Origin: Candidatus Nitrosocosmicus oleophilus
GTDB lineage: Archaea; Thermoproteota; Nitrososphaeria; Nitrososphaerales; Nitrososphaeraceae
Length of the DNA: 64,000 nt
Assembly (NCBI RefSeq): GCF_000802205.1
Contig: NZ_CP012850.1
Coordinates: 124,001-188,000, forward strand
Direction: 5' to 3'
The notes beneath the pieces were generated by a model. It was not told where the DNA came from. It made no database searches and worked only from the letters and a program-made list of their open reading frames with translations. Both the position numbers and the translations under genes were made by a program. Of the stretch, positions 46,763 through 57,210 are shown piece by piece; the stretch's first letter is position 1; each line of letters starts with the position of its first letter.

Positions 46763-47581
46763 ATGGATAATAAAAATAATTTATCGAATATACGTCTACT
46801 TTTAGCTATTGCCGGCATGTTGGTTTTATCGGGACCCATCTTGTATGTTTTCTCTAATAATGTATTTGCGCAAACAAATTCTACTGGTAGTATTGATTTG
46901 CAGCCAAATATTAATGCAGAAAACATTTTTAACACCAAAACAATGACGCTAGGTAATAATATAAAAAATCTTGTTATCCTTATTCCTGATGAAGGTCATC
47001 ATGCTGCTGGCGAAGATAACGAAGCCAGATTTTTGGATCAACACTTTGTACCAGAAAATGCTGTAATTAACACCGGTACTACCGTACAATGGTTTAATGG
47101 TGATGTAGGTCATGAACGTACAATAGAAGTTAAGGACACTGATGGGAGCACTACATTTTTTAATACTGGAGAGATAGTCGATAGTCAAGCATCAAATCAT
47201 ATTACATTTAGTAATCCAGGTGCGTATAACTATGAAGCAGAAGGTGACCCCGGTGTAACAATGACCGGTTCCGTAACAGTTGGAAATATTCAATCATCAG
47301 TAACACCGTCTAGTACAGCCATCTCCTCAAGTTCAAACTCTAGCAATATTGACACAGTAGGAATTTTGATGGTACCAACACAAAATATTGATGACTACAT
47401 CCAACAGATAACAGGTGCAGGAATTACTGTTGACAATACGTATGACTTTAAAGACTTGAGAGGTGGGCAAGAAGGAACAGGCGATACGCAAACATTAATT
47501 GTATGGACTACAGGTGGCAAAGATTTAGGTGAAACACTTTCATTCTTCAGTGGACTTTCCTCTGAATTACCTTATAGTTAA
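46763..47581 (+). CDS. Secreted cupredoxin-like protein lacking copper ligands
   Basis: An N-terminal signal/anchor (LLLAIAGMLVLSGPILYVFS) is followed by a cupredoxin fold at about residues 75-175: VINTGTTVQWFNGDVGHERTI and FSNPGAYNYEAEGDPGVTMTGSVTVG. One His (VGHE) remains, but the usual C-x-x-H-x-x-M loop reads YEAEGDPGVTM, with no Cys or second His, so a type 1 copper site is unlikely. A Ser-rich linker leads to a C-terminal domain of about 75 residues (VGILMVPTQNIDDYIQQI, TLIVWTTGGKDLGE) that I cannot assign. Confidence 0.75.
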   Translation: MDNKNNLSNIRLLLAIAGMLVLSGPILYVFSNNVFAQTNSTGSIDLQPNINAENIFNTKTMTLGNNIKNLVILIPDEGHHAAGEDNEARFLDQHFVPENAVINTGTTVQWFNGDVGHERTIEVKDTDGSTTFFNTGEIVDSQASNHITFSNPGAYNYEAEGDPGVTMTGSVTVGNIQSSVTPSSTAISSSSNSSNIDTVGILMVPTQNIDDYIQQITGAGITVDNTYDFKDLRGGQEGTGDTQTLIVWTTGGKDLGETLSFFSGLSSELPYS

Positions 47582-48537
47582 TAATTAACTATTTTTTTGT
47601 CATTACTTTTTATACCTTGAATTATTTTACCATTCATGAAATCATAATACATCAATATGATCAAGTCGTCATGCATTGTTAAAGTTCCTAGTGGTGCTAG
47701 GGTTTTAGATTGGTCTAATCATCCCGTGTGAAGACAAGGATATTCTATGAGGATTAGTACATACACCAACATGTTTAATAACAAAATCCTAGTTGAGAAG
47801 TATTAAAGGCATCAATATGATATGGCGCCGTCAACACCATGATTAGAGTTTTCAAGTCTCATGCTTTTGTGCCTATGACCAATGGAACAAGTAGTTGCGA
47901 ATCTATTGTTTTTGACGATAGATACTTATCACATGAATGTAGCCTTCAATACTATTTCTCTAGGACATGGTAAGAAATTGGTAACTAAAGTTAATAAATG
48001 ATATACTTAATTCATTTGAGAATTATGAAATAATCATTTAATCAATTATTCAAGAATATATCATCTTTTTTGATAATAATGATACTTAATTTATATAACA
48101 AACAGAATGGCTCAAATAGGTTTGTCTTTTCATACATATCATTCTAATTCGGCTGGTGAAACAATTATCAAGATTGAAAATGCAGATAATAAGTCTCATT
48201 TGTACGGTTGGGTACCCAGTCGGTCTACAAAAAACTAAACAATGCTTAAAGAAATACAAAACGTATCAATTAGTTAGATCTTTTAGTTTACTGTCTCTAC
48301 TGTACTTAGTGTATCTTGTATACTATTATGCTTGTGCTTCCGATGTTTCTTGTAACAATATAATATCATATAGAAAGAAAAAAGATCGTCGTTTTCCTAT
48401 ATCATTTACTTAGAGTACGCTTCCATTTTACATACATATTTTCTTATACAGATATTGACGAGCTTCCTATCTCTATTCTCAATAAACTTTGGAATTTAAT
48501 CTGAAATTCAAAAATTAGTGGTATTTACAATCAAAAA
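47582..48537. other. 956-bp spacer with short frames only
   Basis: Holds the dispersed motif at 47676-47715 and two short plus frames (47839-47973, 44 codons; 48107-48238, 43 codons) whose composition is not clearly non-random. No gene called. Confidence 0.35.
47676..47715 (+). repeat. Dispersed intergenic motif, copy 7
   Basis: TTGTTAAAGTTCCTAGTGGT then GCTAGGGTTTTAGATTGG. Confidence 0.45.
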
Positions 48538-49086
48538 TTATTTTGTTAGATGTGAATCGATCTGCTTTTGTTGATAAAGAATCAGAGCCATAATAAACGC
48601 AAAATGTCTGGAAGGAATGGAATCTGAATTCTCTTTGATACTTGAATTGATTGATTTATGGTAGCGGTCATAGCAATTACTTATCATTTTTATGAAAATA
48701 AATTCATCATCTTCATTAAGACATTCAATGAATTTATTCCAATCCTGTATTATCTTGTTAAATCCAATTTGTATTTCAATTTCTGATTCTTTGCTTGACT
48801 GACAGACTTGAAAATCTTCATCTTTGATATTGTTGTTTTCGATTTGTATCGATGTAGTCAATGTGCCATGAACTATCTTGAAATTGTTGAAAATAAGACT
48901 TAGAATAATTGGTTCAATAGTTGTTGGATTAGATAAATTAGATGACGCATAATGATATAGTTTAGGGACTGAAAACAATCTATCAAATCGTTGTCTGTCT
49001 GCTTTACAGAGTTCTTTTTTAAAATCTATCCATTCTGATCTTTCAAGGTCTATTAACATTCTAAATGAGGAGACAGGACCACCCAT
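48538..49086 (-). CDS. Hypothetical partner of the RadA-like protein
   Basis: 182 residues, soluble, family not recognised. Begins MGGPVSSFRMLIDLERSEW; helical with an acidic centre, ends YQQKQIDSHLTK. Its ATG overlaps the stop of the upstream RadA-like gene by one base, so it is translationally coupled and probably acts with it. No other clue. Confidence 0.6.
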   Translation of the reverse strand: MGGPVSSFRMLIDLERSEWIDFKKELCKADRQRFDRLFSVPKLYHYASSNLSNPTTIEPIILSLIFNNFKIVHGTLTTSIQIENNNIKDEDFQVCQSSKESEIEIQIGFNKIIQDWNKFIECLNEDDEFIFIKMISNCYDRYHKSINSSIKENSDSIPSRHFAFIMALILYQQKQIDSHLTK

Positions 49087-49985
49087 CAGGCTTCACTCAA
49101 ATTAACTAATCTTGTTGGTGGGAAGACTTTATCCCTGTCTAGATATGCCAATTGTTTGGTATTAACTATATTTATAGAATTGTTGTTCTGGCATGCTACT
49201 ATTTGTTCTATTTTAAAAATCTGTTCAGTTTTATTTTTATTTTTATTTTTATCGGTAGAGCACTTTATGTTGATAGCGTTATTGAATTTGAATGTTATAG
49301 AATTGTCCTTAATATTCCCACAATCATCGCAAGTTAGAATTACGAAATATTTTACTGAAAGACCGATCAAAACATCAATCATTTCATTGATTATGTTTAT
49401 ATTCTCTTGAATAGCATTTCTTGGTGTTTCTGAATAACCATTATTCTCAAATTTTTTCATTCTACTTTTTACATTTGAAGAAACCAAAGTATCGAACAGA
49501 TCCAATACAATGATCTGTAATTTGTTACCTATTTCTTTTACTATCTTGGGAAGTTCATAAATTAACATATTAGCCAATTGCGAAAATGTGAAGGCTCTCG
49601 CAATGATAATCCCATCAAGGATACTGTTAAGGTCTGTTTCCTTCTTTATTGTTTGATTAACTAAATTGATATAGAAACTTCCTAGATTATTACCGCTTCC
49701 TGCATCTATTAGAATGGTTCTTTTCTTTTCAACCTTATTATCTTTATCACTTGTTTTACATGAATGATAATCAATGCAAATTCTTGCAATAACACGATTC
49801 AAAAAATTACTGCTTTGACGGGATTGATTTTGGATACAAATGTTTTTCTTATCTGAAAAAGATAAGAGTTTATCGATCTCAGGTACACCAAATAATTTCC
49901 TGTTTATATCATTAAATTCATCAAAGGCAGTACAAAAATTATTATCTACATTGTAATTGTTCTCTAGACAATGGGACGCTTGCAT
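49086..49985 (-). CDS. Degenerate RadA/Rad51-like (RecA-superfamily) paralogue
   Basis: 299 residues with the RadA core order: VPEIDKLLSF at the domain start, TILIDAGSGNNLGSFYINLV (RadA: D-T/A-E-G-x-F), NSILDGIIIARAFTFSQLANML and a hydrophobic Walker B strand LQIIVLDLFDTLV. The Walker A position reads KKNICIQNQSRQSSNFLNRV, lacking the G-x(4)-G-K-T loop, so ATP binding is probably lost. Probably a regulatory recombinase paralogue, comparable in idea to Rad51 paralogues or archaeal RadB/RadC-type proteins. Co-expressed with the 182-aa gene. Confidence 0.65.
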   Translation of the reverse strand: MQASHCLENNYNVDNNFCTAFDEFNDINRKLFGVPEIDKLLSFSDKKNICIQNQSRQSSNFLNRVIARICIDYHSCKTSDKDNKVEKKRTILIDAGSGNNLGSFYINLVNQTIKKETDLNSILDGIIIARAFTFSQLANMLIYELPKIVKEIGNKLQIIVLDLFDTLVSSNVKSRMKKFENNGYSETPRNAIQENINIINEMIDVLIGLSVKYFVILTCDDCGNIKDNSITFKFNNAINIKCSTDKNKNKNKTEQIFKIEQIVACQNNNSINIVNTKQLAYLDRDKVFPPTRLVNLSEA

Positions 49986-50530
49986 ATTAACCTTTTACAC
50001 CTACGTAAAGTTATTTCAGATAGTTTCTGCACTAGACGATGAGCGCTTGAAGATTTTTCGAATTGGCTTTGTTGTACAAACTATGGGCAATTTTATTATT
50101 TTTTTTGAATTTGTCATACTACTATATGTTATAACATGTTAATATATATTACGCAGCGTAATACAAGTATCCATTATGTAATAATTATCATAAAACTAAA
50201 CATCATGCTATCATATTATACCACCTAAAAGGCATCGAACAAATGGTGTAGAATTAGTTACCTTACAGGCAATTGCCGTAAAGCGCAAAGAGAAAAATGA
50301 AAAAGAGAGAAAGGTAAAAGAATCCATGGCTTTAACATGTTTAAGACTTGATTTACGGAACCCGAAATTGCACTATCCGCACCACACATATTCTTTCATT
50401 CATATTTAAAAGTAAATTATTTATTAAAATTAATTTTAAGGTTCTGCTAAAGGTAAAAGACAATAAACAAATAAGAAATTTGAATTCTTTGATATTAACA
50501 TAATCATAAATACTCTCATTACCATATATT
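49986..50530. other. Spacer with palindrome and coding-like scrap
   Basis: Contains the palindrome GGCAATTGCC at 50268-50277 flanked by TTAC and GTAA, and an open plus frame without a start codon (includes VELVTLQAIAVKRKEKNEKE, about 50250-50310), possibly a gene remnant. Confidence 0.35.
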
Positions 50531-51145
50531 TTGGAAATGTATGATCAAATGCAATTCAAAAAAATTTTTGGTCCCTCTTTAGCTCTTATTTTTATTATCT
50601 TTTCTACAATTCCAATAAAAGCTTATTCGTATGATGGATTTTCAGTCACAAAAAATGATACAGTTCATGATGTCTCCAACTCCTCCAAAGTTTTAGTCAA
50701 TATAACTTTTGATTCCCTTTTTATTAACAATGATAAGAATCTATTCGGAAAAGGTTTATGGAATTTTTCAGTTGATATAAATGATAAATCAATAGATCTA
50801 CTTGTTAACGAAAAGGTAGACGAGGGACAAACAATCAGGTTTAACGGAAAAAATATCTCATTAGTAATACCAATATCAGATACCCTTTATTTGTTTTCTC
50901 AGCCTTATTATGTTCAAAAAACAGGAAAAATAGGTATTCTTGATTGGATATCTGAAAAGTATAATCAAACTAATAATTTTGGAAATGGAAGTCATATTGC
51001 AATTACCGATGATGGTAAAGAGGATACTGTTAATATTAATTTGGTGATTTACAAATACACTGCAATTATAAACAAAGATCCTGATTATGTTTTAAAATAT
51101 CACATAAAAGCAACTCCAATAAGCAATAACAACCTGGCATACTAA
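50531..51145 (+). CDS. Secreted hypothetical protein
   Basis: 204 residues from TTG 50531 (ATG at 50537 more likely, giving MYDQMQFKK). A signal peptide (IFGPSLALIFIIFSTIPIKAYS) is followed by a beta-rich mature domain with many Asn/Lys (LVNITFDSLFINNDKNLFG, KNISLVIPISDTLYLFSQP). Family not recognised. Confidence 0.6.
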   Translation: MEMYDQMQFKKIFGPSLALIFIIFSTIPIKAYSYDGFSVTKNDTVHDVSNSSKVLVNITFDSLFINNDKNLFGKGLWNFSVDINDKSIDLLVNEKVDEGQTIRFNGKNISLVIPISDTLYLFSQPYYVQKTGKIGILDWISEKYNQTNNFGNGSHIAITDDGKEDTVNINLVIYKYTAIINKDPDYVLKYHIKATPISNNNLAY

Positions 51146-51438
51146 CTAACCTCCTCCTCCTCCTCTTTTATAATCATGTTATCTAGGACAATACATGATT
51201 CATAATTACTTTGTACTATCGTCAATATGTTTAATATTACAGGTGGAAATATACCATCATACTAACGTATTTTTTCATCTCTAATATATTTAAAATAAGT
51301 TCAAAATTGCATCATTAGTTAATGACAGTTTACGTCTGTTAGGAATAGTTCTGGTATTGATATTTTAAATAGGATTCTCAAATCAATAGTAGAAAAAAAT
51401 ACTTTCGCTTTCCATAGATAAACCAGAATTATGATTGA

Positions 51439-51777
51439 CTAATTCTTTTTTGCAAAACCTGATACTTGACATCCCGGTAAACAATTTTGTACCGTAATAT
51501 TAATGGTAATGTAATCATCAATATGCCTGTGATTTTCATGACCTATGATGGTTATAACATCATTAGATGAAATACTCGACGTAGTTCCCAATAAACATAC
51601 ATAATTCTTTGACTGATCTTTATTTAGAAATTTTTTGTATTCATCAAATTCAACAATAAGAAAAGGATCTCCGTTTAAAATCAAAGTGCCTTCGTTATTT
51701 TCATAAAGTGAAAGTTTCCCACTAAATTTCTTAATTCTTCCAGAAAAACACCAATTAGTAAATTCATGGCAATCCAA
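51439..51777 (-). CDS. Small hypothetical protein
   Basis: 112 residues, beta-rich, cytosolic by lack of signal. Has Cys near both ends (MDCHEFTNWCFSG; QNCLPGCQVSG), a spacing that could bind a metal or form disulfides. FSGKLSLYENNEGTLILNGDPFLIVE and VCLLGTTSS suggest a small barrel. Family not recognised. Confidence 0.5.
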   Translation of the reverse strand: MDCHEFTNWCFSGRIKKFSGKLSLYENNEGTLILNGDPFLIVEFDEYKKFLNKDQSKNYVCLLGTTSSISSNDVITIIGHENHRHIDDYITINITVQNCLPGCQVSGFAKKN

Positions 51778-51982
51778 TATATAATTACTCTACCGCTAAC
51801 ATATTAATGGTATCACTAGGATTTTGGGATTATTAATCCTGAAAAACTTGAAAATATTCAAACAAATAATAATGTAGTGTCAAAAGGCAAGATTGATTGC
51901 GAGCTAAAAATATTGATCATGTTCGCCCGTCAAATTTCTTACTAAATGCATATCTATCATCTATGACATTTGAAATAGAAAG

Positions 51983-53923
51983 ATGGCTGAATTCATTAGC
52001 AGTAAGCAGCATAAACCTAACCACCAGCTCCCATTTGAAAGATTTGCATCAAGTATTAGATACACTGATTTTGACTTCTTCAAGAAAGATAATGATTGGA
52101 TAATGTATATTTCAGACATCAATGGGCAGTTTAACTTATGGAGATATAACTCTAGTTTGACTTATGAGGGACAATGCTCTCCTTATCCATTAACTAATTT
52201 TATTGATCATTCTTTAAGACATTTTTTTTCTTCTCCGATAGATAACAGTTTAATCTTTTTCGCGGATCATCAAGGGGATGAAAATTTCCAGATATATAAA
52301 ATTGATGATATTTTCAATTCATGGTATGAACCCATAACATCGGATCCAACGATAAGACATGAGTGGGGTTCAGAATGTTTTAGTCATGATGGAAAATACA
52401 TTACTTATGGTTCGAATCGAAAGAATCCCTCAGACATGCTTATATATATAAGAAATATGAATCGTGAAAAAGATTTTTGCATTACGGATAATGAGGGTTG
52501 GTATATTCCTGGCTACTGGTCTCCCAATAATAAAAAACTAAACTGTTCTCAATTAATAACTTTAACTGATTATGCTATATGGATTCTCGATGTAGAAAAT
52601 AGAAGTATGGAAAAAATTAATTTAGAGTATGAACAAAAAAGCAAATTTATTGTTGGACCCTGGTCCGTTAATCAAAATGGCTTTTACCTTTTATCCGATT
52701 TAAATAGAGAGTTCATGGGTCTTGCATTCTACAATATTGATACCTCAAAACTGGAATGGATATTAACCTCTCCTTACGATATAGAATTAATAGACATTAG
52801 TTTAGATGGAAAACTGCTCCTATGGACAGAAAATGTGGATGGTTATAGTAAATTGTACAAGAAAGACATGGTGAATCAAGAAATTATGGAAATTACTCCA
52901 ACCATTAAGAAAAATAACAAGAGTATTCCTTTGAACGGCGTTATTGAAGATCTCAAATTATCTACAAACGGAAAAAGAATCGGCATCATGATGGATATGC
53001 CTACGTCTCCAACCAATATTTATTTGATAGATCTCGAAAAGAATGAGGAGGATAACAATTGTACGCGCGTTACTACATCTTTATATGGTAATTTATCTGA
53101 TGATATACTAGTCAAGCCACAATTAATAAGATACAAAAGTTTTGATGAATTAGAGGTTTCTGCATTCTTATATGTTCCCAATAATACTAATTTCAAAAAA
53201 ATAAATGAAAAGGATAAGGTAAAATATGGTGCTATTTTGTCAATTCATGGTGGTCCTACAGCTCAAGAAAGGCCATACTATGATTATTCCGGGTTATATC
53301 AATATCTTTCTAACAATGGATTAACAGTGATTGCACCCAACTTTAGAGGAAGTACCGGGTATGGTAAAAGTTTTGAAAAAAAAATATATCATGACTGGGG
53401 TGGCAATGAACTAAAGGATCTAGAATATGCAATTAAATGGCTCATGTCTCAGGATTGGATCGATCCTAAAAGGATAGGGTTATTTGGTGCTAGTTATGGA
53501 GGATTTGCAGCATTAAGTTGTATAACTCGTCTACCCCAATATGGATTCAGAGCAGCAGTGGATATTGTTGGTCCAAGCAATCTTGTAACATTTGTCAACA
53601 CAGTACCTGAACATTGGAAAAGTCTCACTAATGAGCTGGTAGGAGATCCAGTCAAAGAGGAAATTTTTCTTAGGGAGAGGTCCCCTATTACTTTTGTAGA
53701 TAATATCAATCCACTGACTAGTCTGTTGGTGATACAAGGAGCTAATGATCCCCGAGTAGTTAAAAGCGAATCTGATCAGATAGTTGAAAGAATAAGAGAA
53801 AAGGGAATGGACGTAGAATATATGATTTTTGAAGACGAAGGACACGGCTTTACCAAATACAATAATCAAATAAAGGCATTAAAGAAATCTGCAGAATTTC
53901 TCTTGGAAAAAATATCATCATAA
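51983..53923 (+). CDS. S9 prolyl oligopeptidase-family peptidase
   Basis: 646 residues: an N-terminal seven-bladed propeller (about 20-380; repeated D-G-K/R-x-strand patterns such as FSHDGKYITYGSNRKN) and a C-terminal alpha/beta-hydrolase. Catalytic triad: Ser504 in GASYGGF, Asp589 in GANDPRV, His621 in GHGF. SIHGGPTAQERPYYD and FRGSTGYGKSF are standard for acylaminoacyl/dipeptidyl peptidases of S9C. Cytosolic, cleaving short peptides. Divergent from the 112-aa gene. Confidence 0.92.
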   Translation: MAEFISSKQHKPNHQLPFERFASSIRYTDFDFFKKDNDWIMYISDINGQFNLWRYNSSLTYEGQCSPYPLTNFIDHSLRHFFSSPIDNSLIFFADHQGDENFQIYKIDDIFNSWYEPITSDPTIRHEWGSECFSHDGKYITYGSNRKNPSDMLIYIRNMNREKDFCITDNEGWYIPGYWSPNNKKLNCSQLITLTDYAIWILDVENRSMEKINLEYEQKSKFIVGPWSVNQNGFYLLSDLNREFMGLAFYNIDTSKLEWILTSPYDIELIDISLDGKLLLWTENVDGYSKLYKKDMVNQEIMEITPTIKKNNKSIPLNGVIEDLKLSTNGKRIGIMMDMPTSPTNIYLIDLEKNEEDNNCTRVTTSLYGNLSDDILVKPQLIRYKSFDELEVSAFLYVPNNTNFKKINEKDKVKYGAILSIHGGPTAQERPYYDYSGLYQYLSNNGLTVIAPNFRGSTGYGKSFEKKIYHDWGGNELKDLEYAIKWLMSQDWIDPKRIGLFGASYGGFAALSCITRLPQYGFRAAVDIVGPSNLVTFVNTVPEHWKSLTNELVGDPVKEEIFLRERSPITFVDNINPLTSLLVIQGANDPRVVKSESDQIVERIREKGMDVEYMIFEDEGHGFTKYNNQIKALKKSAEFLLEKISS

Positions 53924-54074
53924 ATATTTCAAAATTTTCTGAGCCATTTCTGGGATACCATTAAACTGGTCAAAACTATTACGAATTCGATTAGAAGCTA
54001 GATGTTTTTCATATTTGATAATAATATTTGGTGATCAATTTTAATAAATGAAATAGTATCTACCATCATCACTA

Positions 54075-55277
54075 ATGATTTCTAACGAGATTTCTTACAA
54101 AATTACAAGCGAGGAGTTTGGATTAGAAATAATGCCTATCAAGATGGAGCATCAACTTAAAAAAATATTCGTATCTGACAATCTGACAAACAAAGAGTAT
54201 GGGACTGTGTCATTTCATATAGAAGAAGGATTTCCACTAGCACTTTTCACAGAGAGTTTTCTTATTTTTCCTATAAGATGCAAGCATAATGTCATAAATA
54301 TGATCAAAATTCCCATAGAGTCGACCTATGAATGGAGGATTATGGATGGAATTACGATAGGTGCTATTAAGCATAACAGCGGGATGGATACAAAATACTC
54401 AGATAGTTATATTGGTAGCAATTGTGCTATTTATTTTCCTCAAAGAGGCAAGATGAAGAATCCAATTGGAACACGCAAAATTCAGATAGGTCTAAAAATT
54501 GAACCTGTATTTTTAGAGAACAAAACGAAGAATCCAATAAAAACCGAGTCAACAAGACCAGACGATATTTCTAACATGATCATTCTAGATTCTGAACAGG
54601 AGCGCAAATATCTTTTGGAAATGTTTCTTGAAAAATTGTGTGGATTTCGAAACAGAAATTCGTATGAAGTAAAGCTGCAATGCAAAAGTATGGTTAATGA
54701 GGGACAGTTTGAAAATAGCGAGATTTCTGTCTACTCACAAACGGAACCTGAGACCTGTATCGATCATTACCCTTATATGAAGGTATTAGATGAGAACACT
54801 CTCTGCTTTACGTGTAATGATATCACCAAAAGCTGTATCATGTGCAATATTAAGCTAAATCTCAAGTTATGGCATAACGCGAGTCTTGATAAAGTTAGAA
54901 TAAACTTAGATAGTGATCGATTCTTTACATCAGAGTACGTTAATCTCTCTACCAATTTATTTGATATCATGAAAGTTTATGAAATTGCTTTTTTTGAGAT
55001 TGAAAACAACGGTAAATCAACTTTAAAGTTTAGAATATTGAACTGTCCCATTCTAAAGATTCTTGACACTATTTGGAGCGCCACTGGTGGTTCATTTCCT
55101 TGCGGGAATAAGGGAAATTCAGTAATATTTCAATCACCTCAAGAAAAGGAGTTGCGTAAGTCTCCAATAACTCTTTCAATATCCTGTATTTTTCCATCAT
55201 CAACTTCTTATATATCTCCGAAATTAGTGGACCATAGAAAAATATTACTAATGAGAAAAATGGTATTTGGAGGATAA
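54075..55277 (+). CDS. Hypothetical protein
   Basis: 400 residues, no TM or signal, family not recognised. Mixed alpha/beta with eight or more Cys, including the pairs LCFTCND and SCIMCNI (about 260-275) that look like possible metal ligands. ILDTIWSATGGSFPCGN near the end is distinctive. A TATA-like TTTTAATAAATG (about 54039-54050) lies about 25 bp before the ATG, so the mRNA is probably leaderless. Confidence 0.55.
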   Translation: MISNEISYKITSEEFGLEIMPIKMEHQLKKIFVSDNLTNKEYGTVSFHIEEGFPLALFTESFLIFPIRCKHNVINMIKIPIESTYEWRIMDGITIGAIKHNSGMDTKYSDSYIGSNCAIYFPQRGKMKNPIGTRKIQIGLKIEPVFLENKTKNPIKTESTRPDDISNMIILDSEQERKYLLEMFLEKLCGFRNRNSYEVKLQCKSMVNEGQFENSEISVYSQTEPETCIDHYPYMKVLDENTLCFTCNDITKSCIMCNIKLNLKLWHNASLDKVRINLDSDRFFTSEYVNLSTNLFDIMKVYEIAFFEIENNGKSTLKFRILNCPILKILDTIWSATGGSFPCGNKGNSVIFQSPQEKELRKSPITLSISCIFPSSTSYISPKLVDHRKILLMRKMVFGG

Positions 55278-55969
55278 GATAATATCTGTGACACACCTCA
55301 CATATGAAATCGTAAACTAGTTTCAATTACCTTGACATTAACTTTGACTTTTATACTTACGGAACCGATCTGGAGTTTGAAAGGTTACTAGAAGAACTTT
55401 AAATTTTTTTATCTAAAGTAGCATAATCAACTGGGTTAACACAGGAATGTAAAGGTCCAGAATGAACCTAAAGCCATGCATATATAGATTTGTTAGAATA
55501 TGTTGTGGAATTGGTCCTAAACTGGTAAACCATTGAGATGTAGGAAAGGAGACAGGACCCAAACCAGGAAGAGTTATCAACAATATGATCTTGGCGATTT
55601 ACATTATTCAGTCGTTTTGCAAGAGAATAAATTGTTCAACAAGAATCTGAGAATCAGTTTTTCGTTGAGGATCAATATTCCTGTAGACTGGACTTAGACG
55701 TTAACAATTATGTTTAGAGTGGGTATCAATCTAAATATGAAAGAAAACATATAGGACATTGTTCTAGGCTGCATCCATTCGAACTAAAAGAAGTGTGATT
55801 TTAATGTCTCTATTAGGATGGACCTAAATTATTTCTCAATACTTTTGAAATTATTAGTACCCTCCGTCTAGATATAGATAGCCAGGATTCTTTACCATGA
55901 ATCTTAAATTGATATCGACGATGTAAGGAATTGAGATATTTTGACATCTTGGTCTAAATCAATTGCTAT
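55278..55969. other. Gene-free spacer
   Basis: About 690 bp; no credible ORF or RNA seen. Confidence 0.4.
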
Positions 55970-56024
55970 AGATTATATTACATGTTAGAGTTGAGATAGA
56001 CTATATTACATAGTAGAGTTGATA
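55970..56024 (+). promoter_or_regulatory. 28-bp tandem duplication carrying two TATA-like boxes
   Basis: Two copies with period 28 bp (55970-55996 and 55998-56024), each with YTATATTACAT and TAGAGTTGA. The second TATA is about 30 bp before the ATG of the hydrolase gene, so a duplicated promoter is likely. Confidence 0.6.
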
Positions 56025-56034
56025 ATGTATAAAA

Positions 56035-57210
56035 ATGGTAAACAAATCAAATCCTGACAATAACAATCTAAGAACCTGGAGTCACATCAACCTAAGAAAG
56101 CATGCACAAAATTACGAGAGACGTGTATTATTCTCAATTATTTCTGTATTTGTTTTATCTACAGTTTTCGTTTTAACAAATGCCTATCCTACAGGTAATG
56201 CACATGCACAATTATATCCTTTTATCGCATCTACTCGTGGATCATTTGATGTATCCAATGGGAATGATACTCAAAAAGTAGAATTGCCTTCGGTCCTTTC
56301 AATTTTAGATAGAAACGATTGTCCAGGAGAACTAGCAATCTATGTTCACGGCATATGGGCCAATGATTCGCAAGCAGAAGAGCAAACGGACAGAGTATCC
56401 CTATCATTACAGAATTCGGGTTATAGTATTCCACTGATAGGATTTAGTTGGGATTCAAATACGGCTTTCTCTCTTGATAACGTAACATTATCTTATCATG
56501 GATGGATGATAGCAAAAAAAATAGCTAATGAAAATGGTCCAATATTAGGAAAATTTATTTCTGATTATAAGACAGAGTGTCCCGAAGATAAGATAAGGAT
56601 TATTGCGCATTCACTTGGATCAAGAGTAACTCTATCGGCTCTCCAATGGATTCATGAGAACATCAAAGATCAAAATAATAACAATGTTTCGAGGGAAATA
56701 ACATCAGTACATCTGATGGGTGCTGCAGTTAACAATGACCAAATCTCAACAAACCCAAATGATTGTATTTCTTACACGCCTTATCTTCCCTGTTCCGGAG
56801 TGGCCATTCAGTCCGAAGTAGGATATTTTTCTAATTTGTTTAATCCCGAAGATAACACGTTAGCAGGTGAAATAAATCCATTCTGTTGGATATGTGGTTT
56901 AGTAAAAAGCCCTTATGAATTAAGTGAAGGTCATAATGCCCTTGGAGCTTACGGAGCTGCATCTACCATAGGTGTACCCTCTAATTTTGATGAAACGGAT
57001 GTATCAAATCTAATCATTGTTGATACCGATTCAAATAAAGATGGCGAATGTGATATACTATATCCTGTTACTCATATCTGTACAATTTCTAAAAACGGGG
57101 ATAATTATATGGGATACATAGGATATAGGGATGATATCGACAGGCAAACTGTGTATGATAGCGGGGCAATAAAACAAATAGTTAATGATTGGCAAAGTGA
57201 GAACAACTAA
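56035..57210 (+). CDS. Membrane-anchored or secreted alpha/beta hydrolase
   Basis: 391 residues. An N-terminal hydrophobic segment (about 31-50) is a signal or anchor. LAIYVHGIWAND supplies the His-Gly oxyanion motif, nucleophile Ser193 sits in IIAHSLGSRV, and GYSIPLIGFSWDS is typical for lipase/esterase folds. The Asp/His of the triad lie in the less conserved C-terminal half (a His is present in LSEGHNALG). Several Cys (DCISYTPYLPCSG, CWICG) suggest disulfides outside the cell. Likely an esterase or lipase. Confidence 0.8.
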   Translation: MVNKSNPDNNNLRTWSHINLRKHAQNYERRVLFSIISVFVLSTVFVLTNAYPTGNAHAQLYPFIASTRGSFDVSNGNDTQKVELPSVLSILDRNDCPGELAIYVHGIWANDSQAEEQTDRVSLSLQNSGYSIPLIGFSWDSNTAFSLDNVTLSYHGWMIAKKIANENGPILGKFISDYKTECPEDKIRIIAHSLGSRVTLSALQWIHENIKDQNNNNVSREITSVHLMGAAVNNDQISTNPNDCISYTPYLPCSGVAIQSEVGYFSNLFNPEDNTLAGEINPFCWICGLVKSPYELSEGHNALGAYGAASTIGVPSNFDETDVSNLIIVDTDSNKDGECDILYPVTHICTISKNGDNYMGYIGYRDDIDRQTVYDSGAIKQIVNDWQSENN

